A DNA stretch of 64,000 bases from Paenibacillus dokdonensis (GCF_004916975.1 NZ_STGQ01000002.1:882079-946078), one strand, 5' to 3'; counted from the stretch's first letter, positions 1 through 8,412 are shown. Numbers and translations: made by a program. Notes: generated by a model from the letters alone, not told the origin.

Positions 1-1898
1 TGTTTACTTACACATTGACGACCTACCCGGTAATTGTTAAATTCCAGGATGCAGAAGGTAACAAACTGGCAGATCCAATTACATTAGAAGGTACCGCAGG
101 TCAGCAGCTTGATGTTACTGCTGCAAATGTAGAAGGCTACACACCGGACAAAGACAGCGATGTCTACACGGTAACCAACGAAGTCGGTCAAGAATACGTA
201 TTCACTTACACAGCAAACGAACAACCGAAAGAAAAGCGTACAATCACGATTAAGTATCTGATCAGCGGTACAGAAACCCAGCTTCAAGATCCAACCACTC
301 AAGATGGTAATGTTGGGGAGGATATCACACTTGAAGCACCGCATTTTGATGGTTATACAACTGAAGAATACTATGTTCAATACCCTGTATCTGAACAGCA
401 AGGCCAAGAATATACTTTCTATTACACCAAAGATGAGACTCCTGACGTAGAACAGCGTACGGTAGCAATCCATTACGTAGATCAGGAAACGGGAGAAACT
501 ATCGCTGAATCTACTGCACAAGAGGGAAATGTAGGCGAAACACTCTTCTTGACCGCAGATAAGATTACTTATAACGAATCGGTATACACGCCAGTTATAT
601 TCAACGATGACTACCTTATTACTGAGAATCAAGAACAGGAATACACGTTCTACTATGAAAAAGGTGACATTGAGGGTATTCAACAGGTCTTGGTGAAGTT
701 CTTGGATAAAGAGTCTGGAGAACAAATTGGTGAACAGATTCGCCAAGGAAGACCTGATCAAATGATCAAGATAACGCCTGGAAATATTAAAGTAGGCGAA
801 GTTGTTTATAAACCGGAATCGCCATCATCCACTTATACGTTCACTGCTGAAGAGAATCAAGAAACCGAGATCTACTTCATTAAAGATGGAGCTCCGGTAG
901 AGAAGGATCAGAAGATTACGGTTAAATACCTGGATCAAGAAACAAACACTGAAGTGGCAGCTCCGACGATTAAAACAGGCAAGGTTGGAAGCAACATTTC
1001 GCTGACCGCTGCTTCGGTCTCAGGATACACTCCTGTGAAGTCCACTTTTGTGTACACGTTCGGGGATGAAGACGGACAGGAATATATCTTCTACTATACG
1101 AAGAATAGTCCTCCGGTAACTCCTACGGATCCAAATCCGAGCACGCCGGATCCAACACCAAGCACACCGTCGGGTTCATCAAGCGTGACACCACTGCCAC
1201 CGGCACCACCGGTAGTTGCACCATTGCCTCCAGCGCCACCGAAGCTGGAAACCGACAACCATTACAACTACATCAATGGTTATCCAGATGGAACGATTAA
1301 ACCGGAGAACAATATTAGCCGCGAAGAGGTTGCAGCCATCTTCTATAGATTGATGGATGATGCAACACGCAGCGACTATATCAAAAACATCAGCGCTTAT
1401 AAGGATGTTGAAAAAACTCGCTGGTCTAACAAAAACATCGCTACCATGGAGAACGCGGGTATCATTACCGGCTATCCGGATGGAACATTTAAACCAGGCC
1501 GTCAAATTACAAGAGCAGAGTTTGCTGCTATCGCTTCAAGATTTGATGATTTGGATCAGCAGGTGAATACGTCGTTCTCGGATATTAAAGGCCATTGGGC
1601 TGAGAAGTATATCGTATCTGCTGCCAATAAAGGCTGGATTAAGGGTTACCCGGACGGCAAGTTTAAGCCGGATCAATACATCACACGTGCGGAAGCCATG
1701 GCTTTCATCAATAGTGTATTGAATCGTAAAGTCACAGTAGAAGGTATTCATGAAAATGCGAAGACATGGCCGGACAATACGCAAAATAAATGGTATTACA
1801 CGGATGTGCTCGAAGCGACCAACTACCATGAATACAGTAGAAACACAGACGAGACGGAAACTTGGGAACAAGTAAAACCTGATCGTGTGTATCCTTAA
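1..1898 (+). CDS. Surface protein with MucBP repeats and C-terminal SLH domains (5' end outside window)
   Basis: The frame is already open at base 3, so the N-terminus lies outside the window. Five consecutive MucBP-like repeats of roughly 60-65 residues are visible (nt ~21-1110), each starting with a V/I-x-V/I-K-Y/F strand and ending in a strand like QEYTFYYTK; the last strand of a further copy sits at the window edge. A Pro/Ser/Thr-rich linker (nt ~1110-1250) containing two PLPPAP motifs follows. Then come three SLH repeats (GYPDGT.KP and ITRAE-like signatures near nt 1275, 1470, 1645); the first looks shortened. SLH triplets bind secondary cell-wall polymer, so the MucBP part is displayed outside as a probable adhesin. 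The neighbour on the other strand is a secreted Pro-Pro endopeptidase, as described for the Paenibacillus alvei VMSP/PPEP-2 pair. Inference: this is the protease substrate. A VWFA domain, present in VMSP, cannot be judged because the 5' part is missing. Confidence 0.93.
   Translation, partial: FTYTLTTYPVIVKFQDAEGNKLADPITLEGTAGQQLDVTAANVEGYTPDKDSDVYTVTNEVGQEYVFTYTANEQPKEKRTITIKYLISGTETQLQDPTTQDGNVGEDITLEAPHFDGYTTEEYYVQYPVSEQQGQEYTFYYTKDETPDVEQRTVAIHYVDQETGETIAESTAQEGNVGETLFLTADKITYNESVYTPVIFNDDYLITENQEQEYTFYYEKGDIEGIQQVLVKFLDKESGEQIGEQIRQGRPDQMIKITPGNIKVGEVVYKPESPSSTYTFTAEENQETEIYFIKDGAPVEKDQKITVKYLDQETNTEVAAPTIKTGKVGSNISLTAASVSGYTPVKSTFVYTFGDEDGQEYIFYYTKNSPPVTPTDPNPSTPDPTPSTPSGSSSVTPLPPAPPVVAPLPPAPPKLETDNHYNYINGYPDGTIKPENNISREEVAAIFYRLMDDATRSDYIKNISAYKDVEKTRWSNKNIATMENAGIITGYPDGTFKPGRQITRAEFAAIASRFDDLDQQVNTSFSDIKGHWAEKYIVSAANKGWIKGYPDGKFKPDQYITRAEAMAFINSVLNRKVTVEGIHENAKTWPDNTQNKWYYTDVLEATNYHEYSRNTDETETWEQVKPDRVYP
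1191..1238 (+). other. Two predicted Pro-Pro endopeptidase cleavage sites (PLP/PAP) in the linker
   Basis: The codons at 1191-1208 and 1221-1238 each encode PLPPAP, separated by P-V-V-A. PPEP enzymes cut between two prolines in motifs of the type xxP/Pxx; PPEP-2 of P. alvei is known for PLP/PVP. The sites sit exactly between the MucBP repeats and the SLH anchor, so cleavage would free the adhesive part from the wall. Cleavage itself is inferred. Confidence 0.7.
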
Positions 1899-1907
1899 GC
1901 CATAATA

Positions 1908-1937
1908 AAAGGCGCTTCTCTTATGAGAGGCGCCTTT
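1908..1937. terminator. Bidirectional intrinsic terminator between convergent genes
   Basis: A 13-bp stem (AAAGGCGCTTCTC / GAGAGGCGCCTTT, one G-T pair) with a TTAT loop, followed by T-rich sequence on both strands. It serves the surface protein gene and the convergent protease gene. Confidence 0.9.
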
Positions 1938-1942
1938 ATATT

Positions 1943-2593
1943 TTATTTATTGAAGAGCTTGTCCATATAATCGTAGGTTAATGGCGTGCTTTCTTTCAGC
2001 TCATTGCGAGTGGTTTCGTTGTAAACGTACATGCTGGCTGCTTCTGCAAAATACTCAACAGGGTAGACCGACATGTAACCATCATTTCCATAAGTAACAC
2101 TTGCTTCTTTATTGAAAATATTCTTGAATTCCTGGGTATCGCTCGCATTATTTAAGACGAAACGATCAATGGCATGCATGGTTTCATGAATTTCAAGATT
2201 GAACGAATTATGGCCTTTGCCTTTTTTACTGTAGCCGATCCGAACAACAACATCTTTTTCACTGACACCAGGTACATCATCCCAAGTTAAACCTGTACCT
2301 TCCCAGCCTCTTGGAGTCTGGCCCTTCAGGTAGTTCAGCTCCGGTTCGTTGGTGATAATGTCGTTGGTCAAAATAATTTTTACACCTTTATCATTTAAAG
2401 TCTTCAAGATCGGCGCAGGTATTCTCTCTAACCGATCCATCATGGCGTTTGCTTCCTTCACATTATAATTGCCTGTTGGCAGGACAACTAACTGATCCAT
2501 GACCGAAGCTTGTGCATGAACTTCATTCTTAGGAAATGCACCAATCAATGTGAAAATGATTAGCATGGCTAATATACGTTTTGTCCATTTCAT
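1943..2593 (-). CDS. Secreted Pro-Pro endopeptidase (PPEP, M34/ATLF-like zinc metalloprotease)
   Basis: 216 residues: signal peptide (about residues 1-28, ending near VHA-QA), then one compact metalloprotease domain. The zinc motif HETMH is at residues 136-140, and YPVEYFAEAA further on supplies the third ligand region; this is the layout of anthrax lethal factor's catalytic domain and of C. difficile PPEP-1 (Zmp1). Blocks such as PTGNYN.KEANAM.RL, GWEGTG.TWDDVPG and GLVSM-free KGKGH match PPEP-1 closely as I remember it. The loop after DDVPG reads V-SEKD, closer to the SERV loop reported for PPEP-2 than to GGST of PPEP-1, which fits the PLPPAP sites next door. Start: an ATG at 2602 directly abuts the GGAGG at 2603-2607, so the ATG at 2593 (9 nt spacing) is preferred. 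Two c-di-GMP-I riboswitches precede it. Confidence 0.93.
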   Translation of the reverse strand: MKWTKRILAMLIIFTLIGAFPKNEVHAQASVMDQLVVLPTGNYNVKEANAMMDRLERIPAPILKTLNDKGVKIILTNDIITNEPELNYLKGQTPRGWEGTGLTWDDVPGVSEKDVVVRIGYSKKGKGHNSFNLEIHETMHAIDRFVLNNASDTQEFKNIFNKEASVTYGNDGYMSVYPVEYFAEAASMYVYNETTRNELKESTPLTYDYMDKLFNK

Positions 2594-2607
2594 CTCAAAC
2601 ATCCTCC

Positions 2608-2639
2608 AAAAGCCAACGTTTTACGAGAAACGTTGAGCT
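2608..2639 (-). promoter_or_regulatory. Expression-platform hairpin between riboswitch and PPEP ribosome binding site
   Basis: On the minus strand AGC-(T)-CAACGTTT pairs with AAACGTTG-GCT, followed by a short T4 run and then directly by the GGAGG. It could act as a weak terminator or mask the ribosome binding site; the sequence does not decide between these. Confidence 0.6.
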
Positions 2640-2733
2640 TCAATATCGGTAACTGGCTAGCATGGCGAATAGATCGCGGTAGCTCCTATAGCTTTGCGCC
2701 CCCATCTTTCAATGGGTTTGCCTTTGTCAATAC
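2640..2733 (-). promoter_or_regulatory. c-di-GMP-I (GEMM-I) riboswitch, gene-proximal copy
   Basis: The minus strand shows the GEMM-I core: GGCAAACC, a CCCAT-GAAA-ATGGG stem with GNRA loop, GCGCAAAGC, then GCTACC and the closing GCCAGTTACCGATA. The ends TATTG and CGATA can form P1 with one G-U pair. Cyclic di-GMP-I aptamers also precede the C. difficile PPEP-1 gene. Confidence 0.93.
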
Positions 2734-2775
2734 GGAGTTGACATATGTAATTGTCGAACAATGATATAAAGCACG

Positions 2776-2806
2776 AAAAACCCTTCTCACCGAAATAAGA
2801 AGGGTT
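2776..2806 (-). terminator. Intrinsic terminator between the two aptamers
   Basis: On the minus strand AACCCTTCT pairs with AGAAGGGTT around an 10-nt loop and is followed by TTTTTC. It lies after the distal aptamer and before the proximal one, so it is probably the expression platform of the distal switch. Confidence 0.85.
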
Positions 2807-2832
2807 GAATAACAACGAATAACGTTGCACCT

Positions 2833-2922
2833 TATGTCGGTAACTGGCTGGCATGGCGAAGGATTCGCGTTAGCCCCTGTAGTTTTGCGTCCCCAATTTT
2901 CAATGGGTTTGCCTTTATCATT
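2833..2922 (-). promoter_or_regulatory. c-di-GMP-I (GEMM-I) riboswitch, promoter-proximal copy
   Basis: A second complete aptamer with the same core: GGCAAACC, CCCATTGAAAATTGGGG, ACGCAAAACTACAGGGGCTAAC in pieces, and GCCAGTTACCGACAT. It is about 80% similar to the gene-proximal copy and lies about 100 nt upstream of it in the same leader. Confidence 0.92.
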
Positions 2923-2957
2923 TTTTTGGGTTTTGGAAAATAAATCTATTATCTACC

Positions 2958-2989
2958 ATTATATTAAATCCGCTAGATTTAATAGTCAA
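2958..2989 (-). promoter_or_regulatory. Sigma-A promoter of the riboswitch-PPEP transcript
   Basis: Minus strand TTGACT (2989-2984), 17-bp spacer, TAATAT (2966-2961); an alternative TATAAT overlaps at 2963-2958. It is placed just upstream of the first aptamer. The + strand between about 3000 and the next gene holds only a possible TATAAT (3120-3125) for the GH78 gene. Confidence 0.7.
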
Positions 2990-3264
2990 GAAAAAAATCA
3001 TTACGTAAGAACTATGAATTGCTGCAGCGACATAGCCCTTTTCTCCCATCTTAAAATCGACGAAAACGGACATAACCGGGATCTGCAAAACATGGCATTT
3101 TTTCTGGGATGACTGAATATATAATTCTCTAAAAAAGTTGGATTTTCCATTTTGAAAAAATCAGAATTCCTGGCAGGAAAGGTATATGCGGCTGGTGAAA
3201 CGTAAAAGCAGAACAATCATGTATGCGATTACAAGCAAGCTTAAAAAGGGAGCTGAAGAGCAGG

Positions 3265-6198
3265 ATGAATGCGAGATCATGGACCGCACAGTGGATTTGG
3301 GGAGGCACGGAGGAAAGCCCGCGCAATGAATGGCGCTGCTTTCGTAAGGCTTTTGAATTACCTGAAGAAATTCTGGAGGAGGCTTGGCTTCATATTGCAG
3401 CGGACTCCCGTTACGTCCTCTACGTCAACGGTGCACAGGTTGGGCGTGGCCCGGTGCGCTCCTGGAAGGAAGAGCAGTTTTACGATTCCTATGAAGTTGG
3501 ACATCTGCTGCAAGCGGGAGAAAGCAATGTGATTGCCGTCCATGTGCTGCATTTTGGCGTAACGAACTTCTATTATATTCGCGGACGCGGCGGACTGTTG
3601 GCAGAGCTGGAATACGGAGTGAAATCAGCGGGAGGCACAGCCGCTGAATCGAATCTAATGATGCGTGTGGGTAGTGACGATACATGGGCGACCTCAAGGC
3701 TGCAGGCGCAGAATCCTAACTCTCCGCGTATGTCCTGCCAGCAGGGCTTTGCCGATATATACGATGCCCGGCAGTGGGATGAGCGATGGGTAACGGTTAA
3801 ATACCGGGAAGACGGACCGGGTTCTACGTGGGAGCCGTCGCAGGTGATCGGACCGCCGGGGGTGGACCCTTGGAAGCGGATTGTACCAAGAGACATTCCT
3901 TTTTTGACGGAAGAAAAAATCTATCCATCCCGCCTGATGTCACTGCGCCGGGTTCAGGCACCGGCATGGTCTGCCGTTCTGGATTTAAGGGCAGCGATGA
4001 TGCCTGATAGTGTATTTCATGCCAATCCTGTGAGCTTTGTTGGTTATTTAGCGGGGGAGCTGGTATTGAAAGAAGGCGGTCAAGTCACCTTCGGATTCCC
4101 GGCTGGCTGGCGGACAGAGAACATGTGGGTGGATGGCAGGCTTTGTTCTGACTGGTACGGAGAATCACCGGAACGGTACTGCACCCTGGAGCTTACGGCA
4201 GGAGAGCATTTTGTGCTGATAGACGTTACATCATGGGATCATGGGGGAGGCTTTCACCTGGCAGCGCATGCCGAGGTTTCATTGGAATGGAGATCGCCTG
4301 CTGGAGATGGGACACAACAGCTGGGTGGGCCACCGCTTGCGATCATCGGGCCTTTTGATACGACGGTTCATATCGACCACCAGGAACCACAACCGATGAA
4401 GCTGGACCATCCAGAATATTTGAAGGCTGCGGGTGCAGCGAATTTTAAGGAGCTTCAGGATCTGGCAGGCTGGATTCGTCCGCTGCCAGCTTCTCTTTAC
4501 AGCGAGGAGGACGTGTTCGGTGCTAACGTTTGGACGGTAGAAGCGGAGCCGTACAGCATTCCTTCACAGCTGGAGCATGCGATTTTGCCGATACCTGAGC
4601 CGGGAGTGCTGCCGTTATTCGATCATGGCGCCAGCGATTGTGAAATTGTAGTCGACGTGGGCAGGGAAACATCCGGATTTATTGGTTTCGAGGTGGAAGC
4701 AGAAGCTGGTACGGTTATCGATGTCTATGGATTTGAATATATGCGTGATGATTACAGGCAGCATACCTACGGCTTGGACAATACAATGCGGTACGTGTGC
4801 CGGCAGGGGCGGCAGCGTTATTTGTCTCCGGTCCGCCGGGGATTCCGGTATATGGTGCTGACGGTTCGAAAAGCGGCCGCACCTGTAAAGCTGCAAGAGC
4901 TGTACGTCAACCAAAGCACATATCCGGTGACGAATACAGGTGCTTTCCAATGCTCCGACCCGCTGCTAAACGAAATATGGAATATCAGCCGGCATACGAC
5001 GAGGCTGTGCATGGAGGATACGTTTGTAGACTGCCCGTCGTATGAGCAGGTATTTTGGGTAGGGGACAGCCGGAACGAGGCCTTGGTTAATTATTATGTT
5101 TTTGGCTCCCTTGATATCGTCAAAAGATGCCTGAATCTCGTCCCCGGCTCGAAAGACATGTCGCCGCTGTATATCGATCAGGTCCCGAGCGGCTGGAGCA
5201 GCGTGATTCCGAACTGGACGTTTTTCTGGTCCATCGCCTGCCTGGAGTACGTGGAGCATACGAACGATAAAGATTTTGCCGTGAAAATTTGGCCGGCTGT
5301 GCGATATACACTGGAGCATTACCTCCAAAAGCTGAATGGGGATGGCCTGCTGGATATGCGGGGGTGGAATCTGCTGGACTGGGCGCCGATCGATCAGCCC
5401 AATGAAGGCATCGTTACGCATCAGAATTTGCTGCTCGTGCTTGCGCTGAACAAGGCTACGGAGCTTGCCCGAATCGCAGGCGAAGACACAGAAGCTATCG
5501 AACGAATGCTTCGTGCAGGGGAAAACCTGTCATTGGCGATCAATGCCCACCTGTGGGAAGAACGGCAGCAGGCTTATCTGGACTGCATTCATGCGGATGG
5601 AAGACGTTCGGATATTTTCAGCATGCAGACACAGGTATTGGCTTACCTTACGGCGGTGGCATCTGGCGAGCGCAAAGAAATCATTGGCGAATACCTGTTG
5701 AAGCCCAAGGCGACCTTTGTCCAGATAGGCAGTCCGTTTATGTCCTTCTTCTATTATGAAGCTTTGGTGGATGCTGGTCGGTATGATCAAATGTTAAACG
5801 ATATCCGCCACAATTACGGACAGATGGTACGTTATGATGCCACCACCTGCTGGGAGATGTATCCGAATTTCTCGGAGAACCGGGCTAATCCTGACCAGCT
5901 GACGCGCAGCCACTGCCATGCCTGGTCGGCCGCACCGGGTTACTTTCTGGGCCAAGGCATTCTGGGCGTGAAACGTGCGGATCCTGGCTGGACTCGAGTC
6001 CTCATCGAGCCGCAGCCTTGTGATCTGGCCTGGGCAAGAGGCAGTGTGCCATTGCCGCAAGGCGGCCGGATTGATGTGAGCTGGAGCGTGGATGGCGATA
6101 CCATGAACGTACGCGTGGCTGCGCCAAGCAGCATAGAGGTGGAAGTACAAGTTCCGGATGGGATGCGGGAGCAAGTGACTTTGGTGGGAAACGGATAA
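3265..6198 (+). CDS. GH78-type alpha-L-rhamnosidase-like glycoside hydrolase
   Basis: 977 residues, without a signal peptide, so probably cytoplasmic. The N-terminal beta-sandwich region starts with WTAQWIWG and FRKAFELP, typical of bacterial rhamnosidases. The (alpha/alpha)6 catalytic region holds MEDTFVDCPSYEQ..W.GDSR (from residue ~583, the GH78 DCP-x-x-E region), MRGWNLLDWAP (~698) and CWEMYP plus RSHCHAWSAAP near the C-terminus, followed by the closing beta-sandwich (LPQGG.IDVSW). Family enzymes release L-rhamnose from plant glycosides, pectin or polysaccharides; the exact substrate is not readable. Start: the ATG at 3265 has AAGGGAG upstream, whereas an in-frame ATG at 3223 has no ribosome binding site. 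It stands alone between two terminators, with a possible TATAAT at 3120-3125. Confidence 0.85.
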   Translation: MNARSWTAQWIWGGTEESPRNEWRCFRKAFELPEEILEEAWLHIAADSRYVLYVNGAQVGRGPVRSWKEEQFYDSYEVGHLLQAGESNVIAVHVLHFGVTNFYYIRGRGGLLAELEYGVKSAGGTAAESNLMMRVGSDDTWATSRLQAQNPNSPRMSCQQGFADIYDARQWDERWVTVKYREDGPGSTWEPSQVIGPPGVDPWKRIVPRDIPFLTEEKIYPSRLMSLRRVQAPAWSAVLDLRAAMMPDSVFHANPVSFVGYLAGELVLKEGGQVTFGFPAGWRTENMWVDGRLCSDWYGESPERYCTLELTAGEHFVLIDVTSWDHGGGFHLAAHAEVSLEWRSPAGDGTQQLGGPPLAIIGPFDTTVHIDHQEPQPMKLDHPEYLKAAGAANFKELQDLAGWIRPLPASLYSEEDVFGANVWTVEAEPYSIPSQLEHAILPIPEPGVLPLFDHGASDCEIVVDVGRETSGFIGFEVEAEAGTVIDVYGFEYMRDDYRQHTYGLDNTMRYVCRQGRQRYLSPVRRGFRYMVLTVRKAAAPVKLQELYVNQSTYPVTNTGAFQCSDPLLNEIWNISRHTTRLCMEDTFVDCPSYEQVFWVGDSRNEALVNYYVFGSLDIVKRCLNLVPGSKDMSPLYIDQVPSGWSSVIPNWTFFWSIACLEYVEHTNDKDFAVKIWPAVRYTLEHYLQKLNGDGLLDMRGWNLLDWAPIDQPNEGIVTHQNLLLVLALNKATELARIAGEDTEAIERMLRAGENLSLAINAHLWEERQQAYLDCIHADGRRSDIFSMQTQVLAYLTAVASGERKEIIGEYLLKPKATFVQIGSPFMSFFYYEALVDAGRYDQMLNDIRHNYGQMVRYDATTCWEMYPNFSENRANPDQLTRSHCHAWSAAPGYFLGQGILGVKRADPGWTRVLIEPQPCDLAWARGSVPLPQGGRIDVSWSVDGDTMNVRVAAPSSIEVEVQVPDGMREQVTLVGNG

Positions 6199-6223
6199 TC
6201 TAATCTTGAATAATCAATTCGAG

Positions 6224-6255
6224 AATACCGTCATCTTGTGGCGGTATTTTTTTGT
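6224..6255 (+). terminator. Intrinsic terminator after GH78 gene
   Basis: AATACCGTCA pairs with TGGCGGTATT (10 bp, one G-T), followed by a run of seven T. From here to 6454 I see no gene. Confidence 0.85.
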
Positions 6256-6454
6256 TTTTCCGCCAACGAATGTCAGCTTGGGAGATGGCTAAGCCCGCAA
6301 CGGAGCAGTCCGGCACGGCTTATTCTCAGTGGTGACATCACAGAATACCGGAAATAAGGATAGCTCTCAGAGATGAATCCCCGTCTTTATCTTTTCTTTA
6401 ACTTTCCTTTACCAAGTTTTATTTTTAGTTTCAATTTGTTTAATTTCCCCTCTC

Positions 6455-6505
6455 TATAATGAAGTCATCTTGGTGCTGGTCTAAGCGTGAAACTTACGGT
6501 CCAGC
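6455..6505 (+). promoter_or_regulatory. Probable promoter -10 and downstream dyad before the van-type operon
   Basis: TATAAT at 6455-6460 has no clear -35, as in activator-dependent promoters. Downstream, GCTGG (6475) pairs with CCAGC (6501) and TAAG (6482) with CTTA (6493), giving a dyad or 5'-UTR hairpin just before the GGGGAG ribosome binding site. Role unknown. Confidence 0.45.
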
Positions 6506-6529
6506 CCGCATGAACTGGGGAGATTACCA

Positions 6530-7600
6530 ATGCAAAATATAAAAAAGAAAACGGTCGCCGTACTGTTCGGCGGCTGCTCGACGGAATATGAAGTATCGCT
6601 GAAGTCTGCGGCTTCGGTGATTGATCATTTGGACATGTCAAAATACGATCTGGTGCTGATTGGCATTACGAGGGAAGGCATCTGGTTCAGATATGGGGGT
6701 AATACAGAGGAAATCCGTGAAGACCGCTGGCAGTTGCACCCCAGCTGTACTCCGGCTTTCATTTCTCCGAGCCGGGAGCTGGGAGGAATTGTAGAGCTGG
6801 TGGGCACAGAATATCGAGTGACTCCGGTAGATGTAGTGTTTCCAGTGCTGCATGGCAAGAACGGCGAGGATGGCACGGTGCAGGGACTGCTGGAGCTGGC
6901 GGGAATTCCTTTTGTCGGCTGCGATACACTGTCTTCAGCGGTGTGTATGGACAAGGGGACCGCAAGCCAGCTCGTGAGGGCCATAGGGATCGATGCTGCA
7001 AAGTCAATGACCGTACATGCCGGAGATGATCTGTATACAGCGGTAAAAGAGGCTGAACCGCTTGGATTTCCCCTATTCATTAAGCCAGCTCGTTCCGGAT
7101 CTTCGTGTGGCATTACCAAAGCATATGACATGTTGGAGCTGATGGATGGCATCCGTTCTGCCTTCAAGCATGACAAAAAGATTATTATTGAGCAAAATAT
7201 TCCCAGTTTTGAGGTGGGCTGTGCCGTGCTTGGCGATGCAGATCCGATAATCGCGGAAATCGATGAAATTGAGCTGAAGAGCGAGTTTTTTGATTATGAT
7301 GAGAAATATTCCTTAATCTCTTCGAAAATCCACCTGCCGGCCAGAATTTCGGGAGAAATGGCTGCAAGGGTCAAGGAAACGGCGCTTCTGATATACCGCA
7401 CGCTAGGCTGTGCAGGCCTGGCCAGAGTGGACATGTTCATCAGCGGGGATGGACGCATTGTGTTTAATGAGGTCAATACGATGCCGGGATTTACGGCGGC
7501 AAGCCGCTACCCGAATATGATGCGTGCAAGCCATATTTCATACCCAGGGCTGATGGATCAGCTGATCCAACTTGCCATGGCAAGGGGGGCGAACTCATGA
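6530..7600 (+). CDS. VanG/VanC-like D-alanine--D-serine ligase (Ddl superfamily)
   Basis: 356 residues of the ATP-grasp D-Ala-D-X ligase family. Landmarks are LFGGCSTEYEVSLKSA (N-terminal substrate loop), PVLHGKNGEDGTVQGLLEL, FIKPARSGSSCGI (ATP-binding) and FNEVNTMPGFTAASRYP (Mg site). The omega-loop reads FFDYDEKYSLISSKIHLPA. Ordinary Ddl has YxxKY..., and D-Ala-D-Lac ligases have a His-containing loop. EKY-L-x-S is what I know from D-Ala-D-Ser ligases (VanC, VanE, VanG), so a D-Ala-D-Ser product is favoured. It makes the altered precursor terminus that lowers glycopeptide binding. It is translationally coupled to the next gene (ATGATG overlap). A plain Ddl paralogue is excluded mainly by the two downstream genes. 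Confidence 0.85.
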   Translation: MQNIKKKTVAVLFGGCSTEYEVSLKSAASVIDHLDMSKYDLVLIGITREGIWFRYGGNTEEIREDRWQLHPSCTPAFISPSRELGGIVELVGTEYRVTPVDVVFPVLHGKNGEDGTVQGLLELAGIPFVGCDTLSSAVCMDKGTASQLVRAIGIDAAKSMTVHAGDDLYTAVKEAEPLGFPLFIKPARSGSSCGITKAYDMLELMDGIRSAFKHDKKIIIEQNIPSFEVGCAVLGDADPIIAEIDEIELKSEFFDYDEKYSLISSKIHLPARISGEMAARVKETALLIYRTLGCAGLARVDMFISGDGRIVFNEVNTMPGFTAASRYPNMMRASHISYPGLMDQLIQLAMARGANS

Positions 7601-8412
7601 TGGGCACAACAACAGACCGCGTGATCCGTATCGATCCGAAAATGGTTCATCGCGGACATTTGATCCTGGTCAATTCGGAGCATCCACTGCAATCTGTGAT
7701 CCATCCCAAAAATTTAATGCAAGTCACAGACATTACGCATGCAAGCATGGAAGAAAAAAATATGCGCCTCGAGCGGACATGCTTGCAGCAGCTGGATGCA
7801 TGGTTCACAGCATGCCAGGCCAAAAAGCATACCGGCATCGTAAGCGGATACCGTACGCGTACGGAGCTGCAGCGTATTTACGACCAGTCCTACGCGGAAA
7901 ATGGGCCGATTTTCACCGCGAGCTATGTGGCGCAGCCTGATGAAAGTGAGCATCAGACGGGTCTGGCTGTAGATATCGGCGAACTGAAAGCTGGAGTGGA
8001 TTACCTCTGTCCGTCCTTCCCTGAAGATGGCGTATATGCAGAATTTCGCCAGCAGGCAGCTGAGTACGGCTTCATCCAGCGCTATCAGCAGGGTAAGGAG
8101 CATCTGACCCATATCGCCTGCGAGCCCTGGCATTTCCGTTATGTTGGCGTCCCGCATGCCATCATCATGGAGCAATACGGCATGTGCCTTGAGGAATATA
8201 TGGAGTATATGAAGCAGTTCACGTTAAAGGGTCCGCATTTATTCAAAAAATATAAAAATCATTTGATTGAGATGTATGTTGTGGATATGGGAGAAGAAGA
8301 GAAGGAAATCATCATCGATATGAATCCGGGTACCCGGGTAGAGGTCTCCGGCAATAACATGAACGGTTGTATGATTACGATCTTTCATGAGCAGGGGGAG
8401 ATAAACCGATGA
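7597..8412 (+). CDS. VanXY-like D,D-dipeptidase/D,D-carboxypeptidase (M15B)
   Basis: 271 residues with the M15 zinc signature SEHQTGLAVDIG (SxHxxGxAxD) and EPWHFRYVG (catalytic Glu and last His ligand). There is no signal peptide or membrane anchor, so it acts in the cytoplasm like VanXY, removing D-Ala-D-Ala dipeptides and the terminal D-Ala of normal precursors. An upstream SGYRT block is typical of VanY/VanXY. About 75 extra C-terminal residues (ending VSGNNMNGCMITIFHE) make it longer than VanXY-C and more like the G-type enzymes. Its start overlaps the ligase stop, with GGGGGG 8-14 nt upstream, and its stop overlaps the racemase start, so the three genes form one translationally coupled operon. 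Confidence 0.88.
   Translation: MMGTTTDRVIRIDPKMVHRGHLILVNSEHPLQSVIHPKNLMQVTDITHASMEEKNMRLERTCLQQLDAWFTACQAKKHTGIVSGYRTRTELQRIYDQSYAENGPIFTASYVAQPDESEHQTGLAVDIGELKAGVDYLCPSFPEDGVYAEFRQQAAEYGFIQRYQQGKEHLTHIACEPWHFRYVGVPHAIIMEQYGMCLEEYMEYMKQFTLKGPHLFKKYKNHLIEMYVVDMGEEEKEIIIDMNPGTRVEVSGNNMNGCMITIFHEQGEINR

Noticed and set aside
84..761. Long minus-strand open frame opposite the MucBP repeats
   Set aside because: No ribosome binding site, composition of an antisense shadow; the + strand has recognised repeats.
6256..6454. Possible T-box or other riboswitch before the van-type genes
   Set aside because: I looked for conserved T-box bulge and specificity features and found none.
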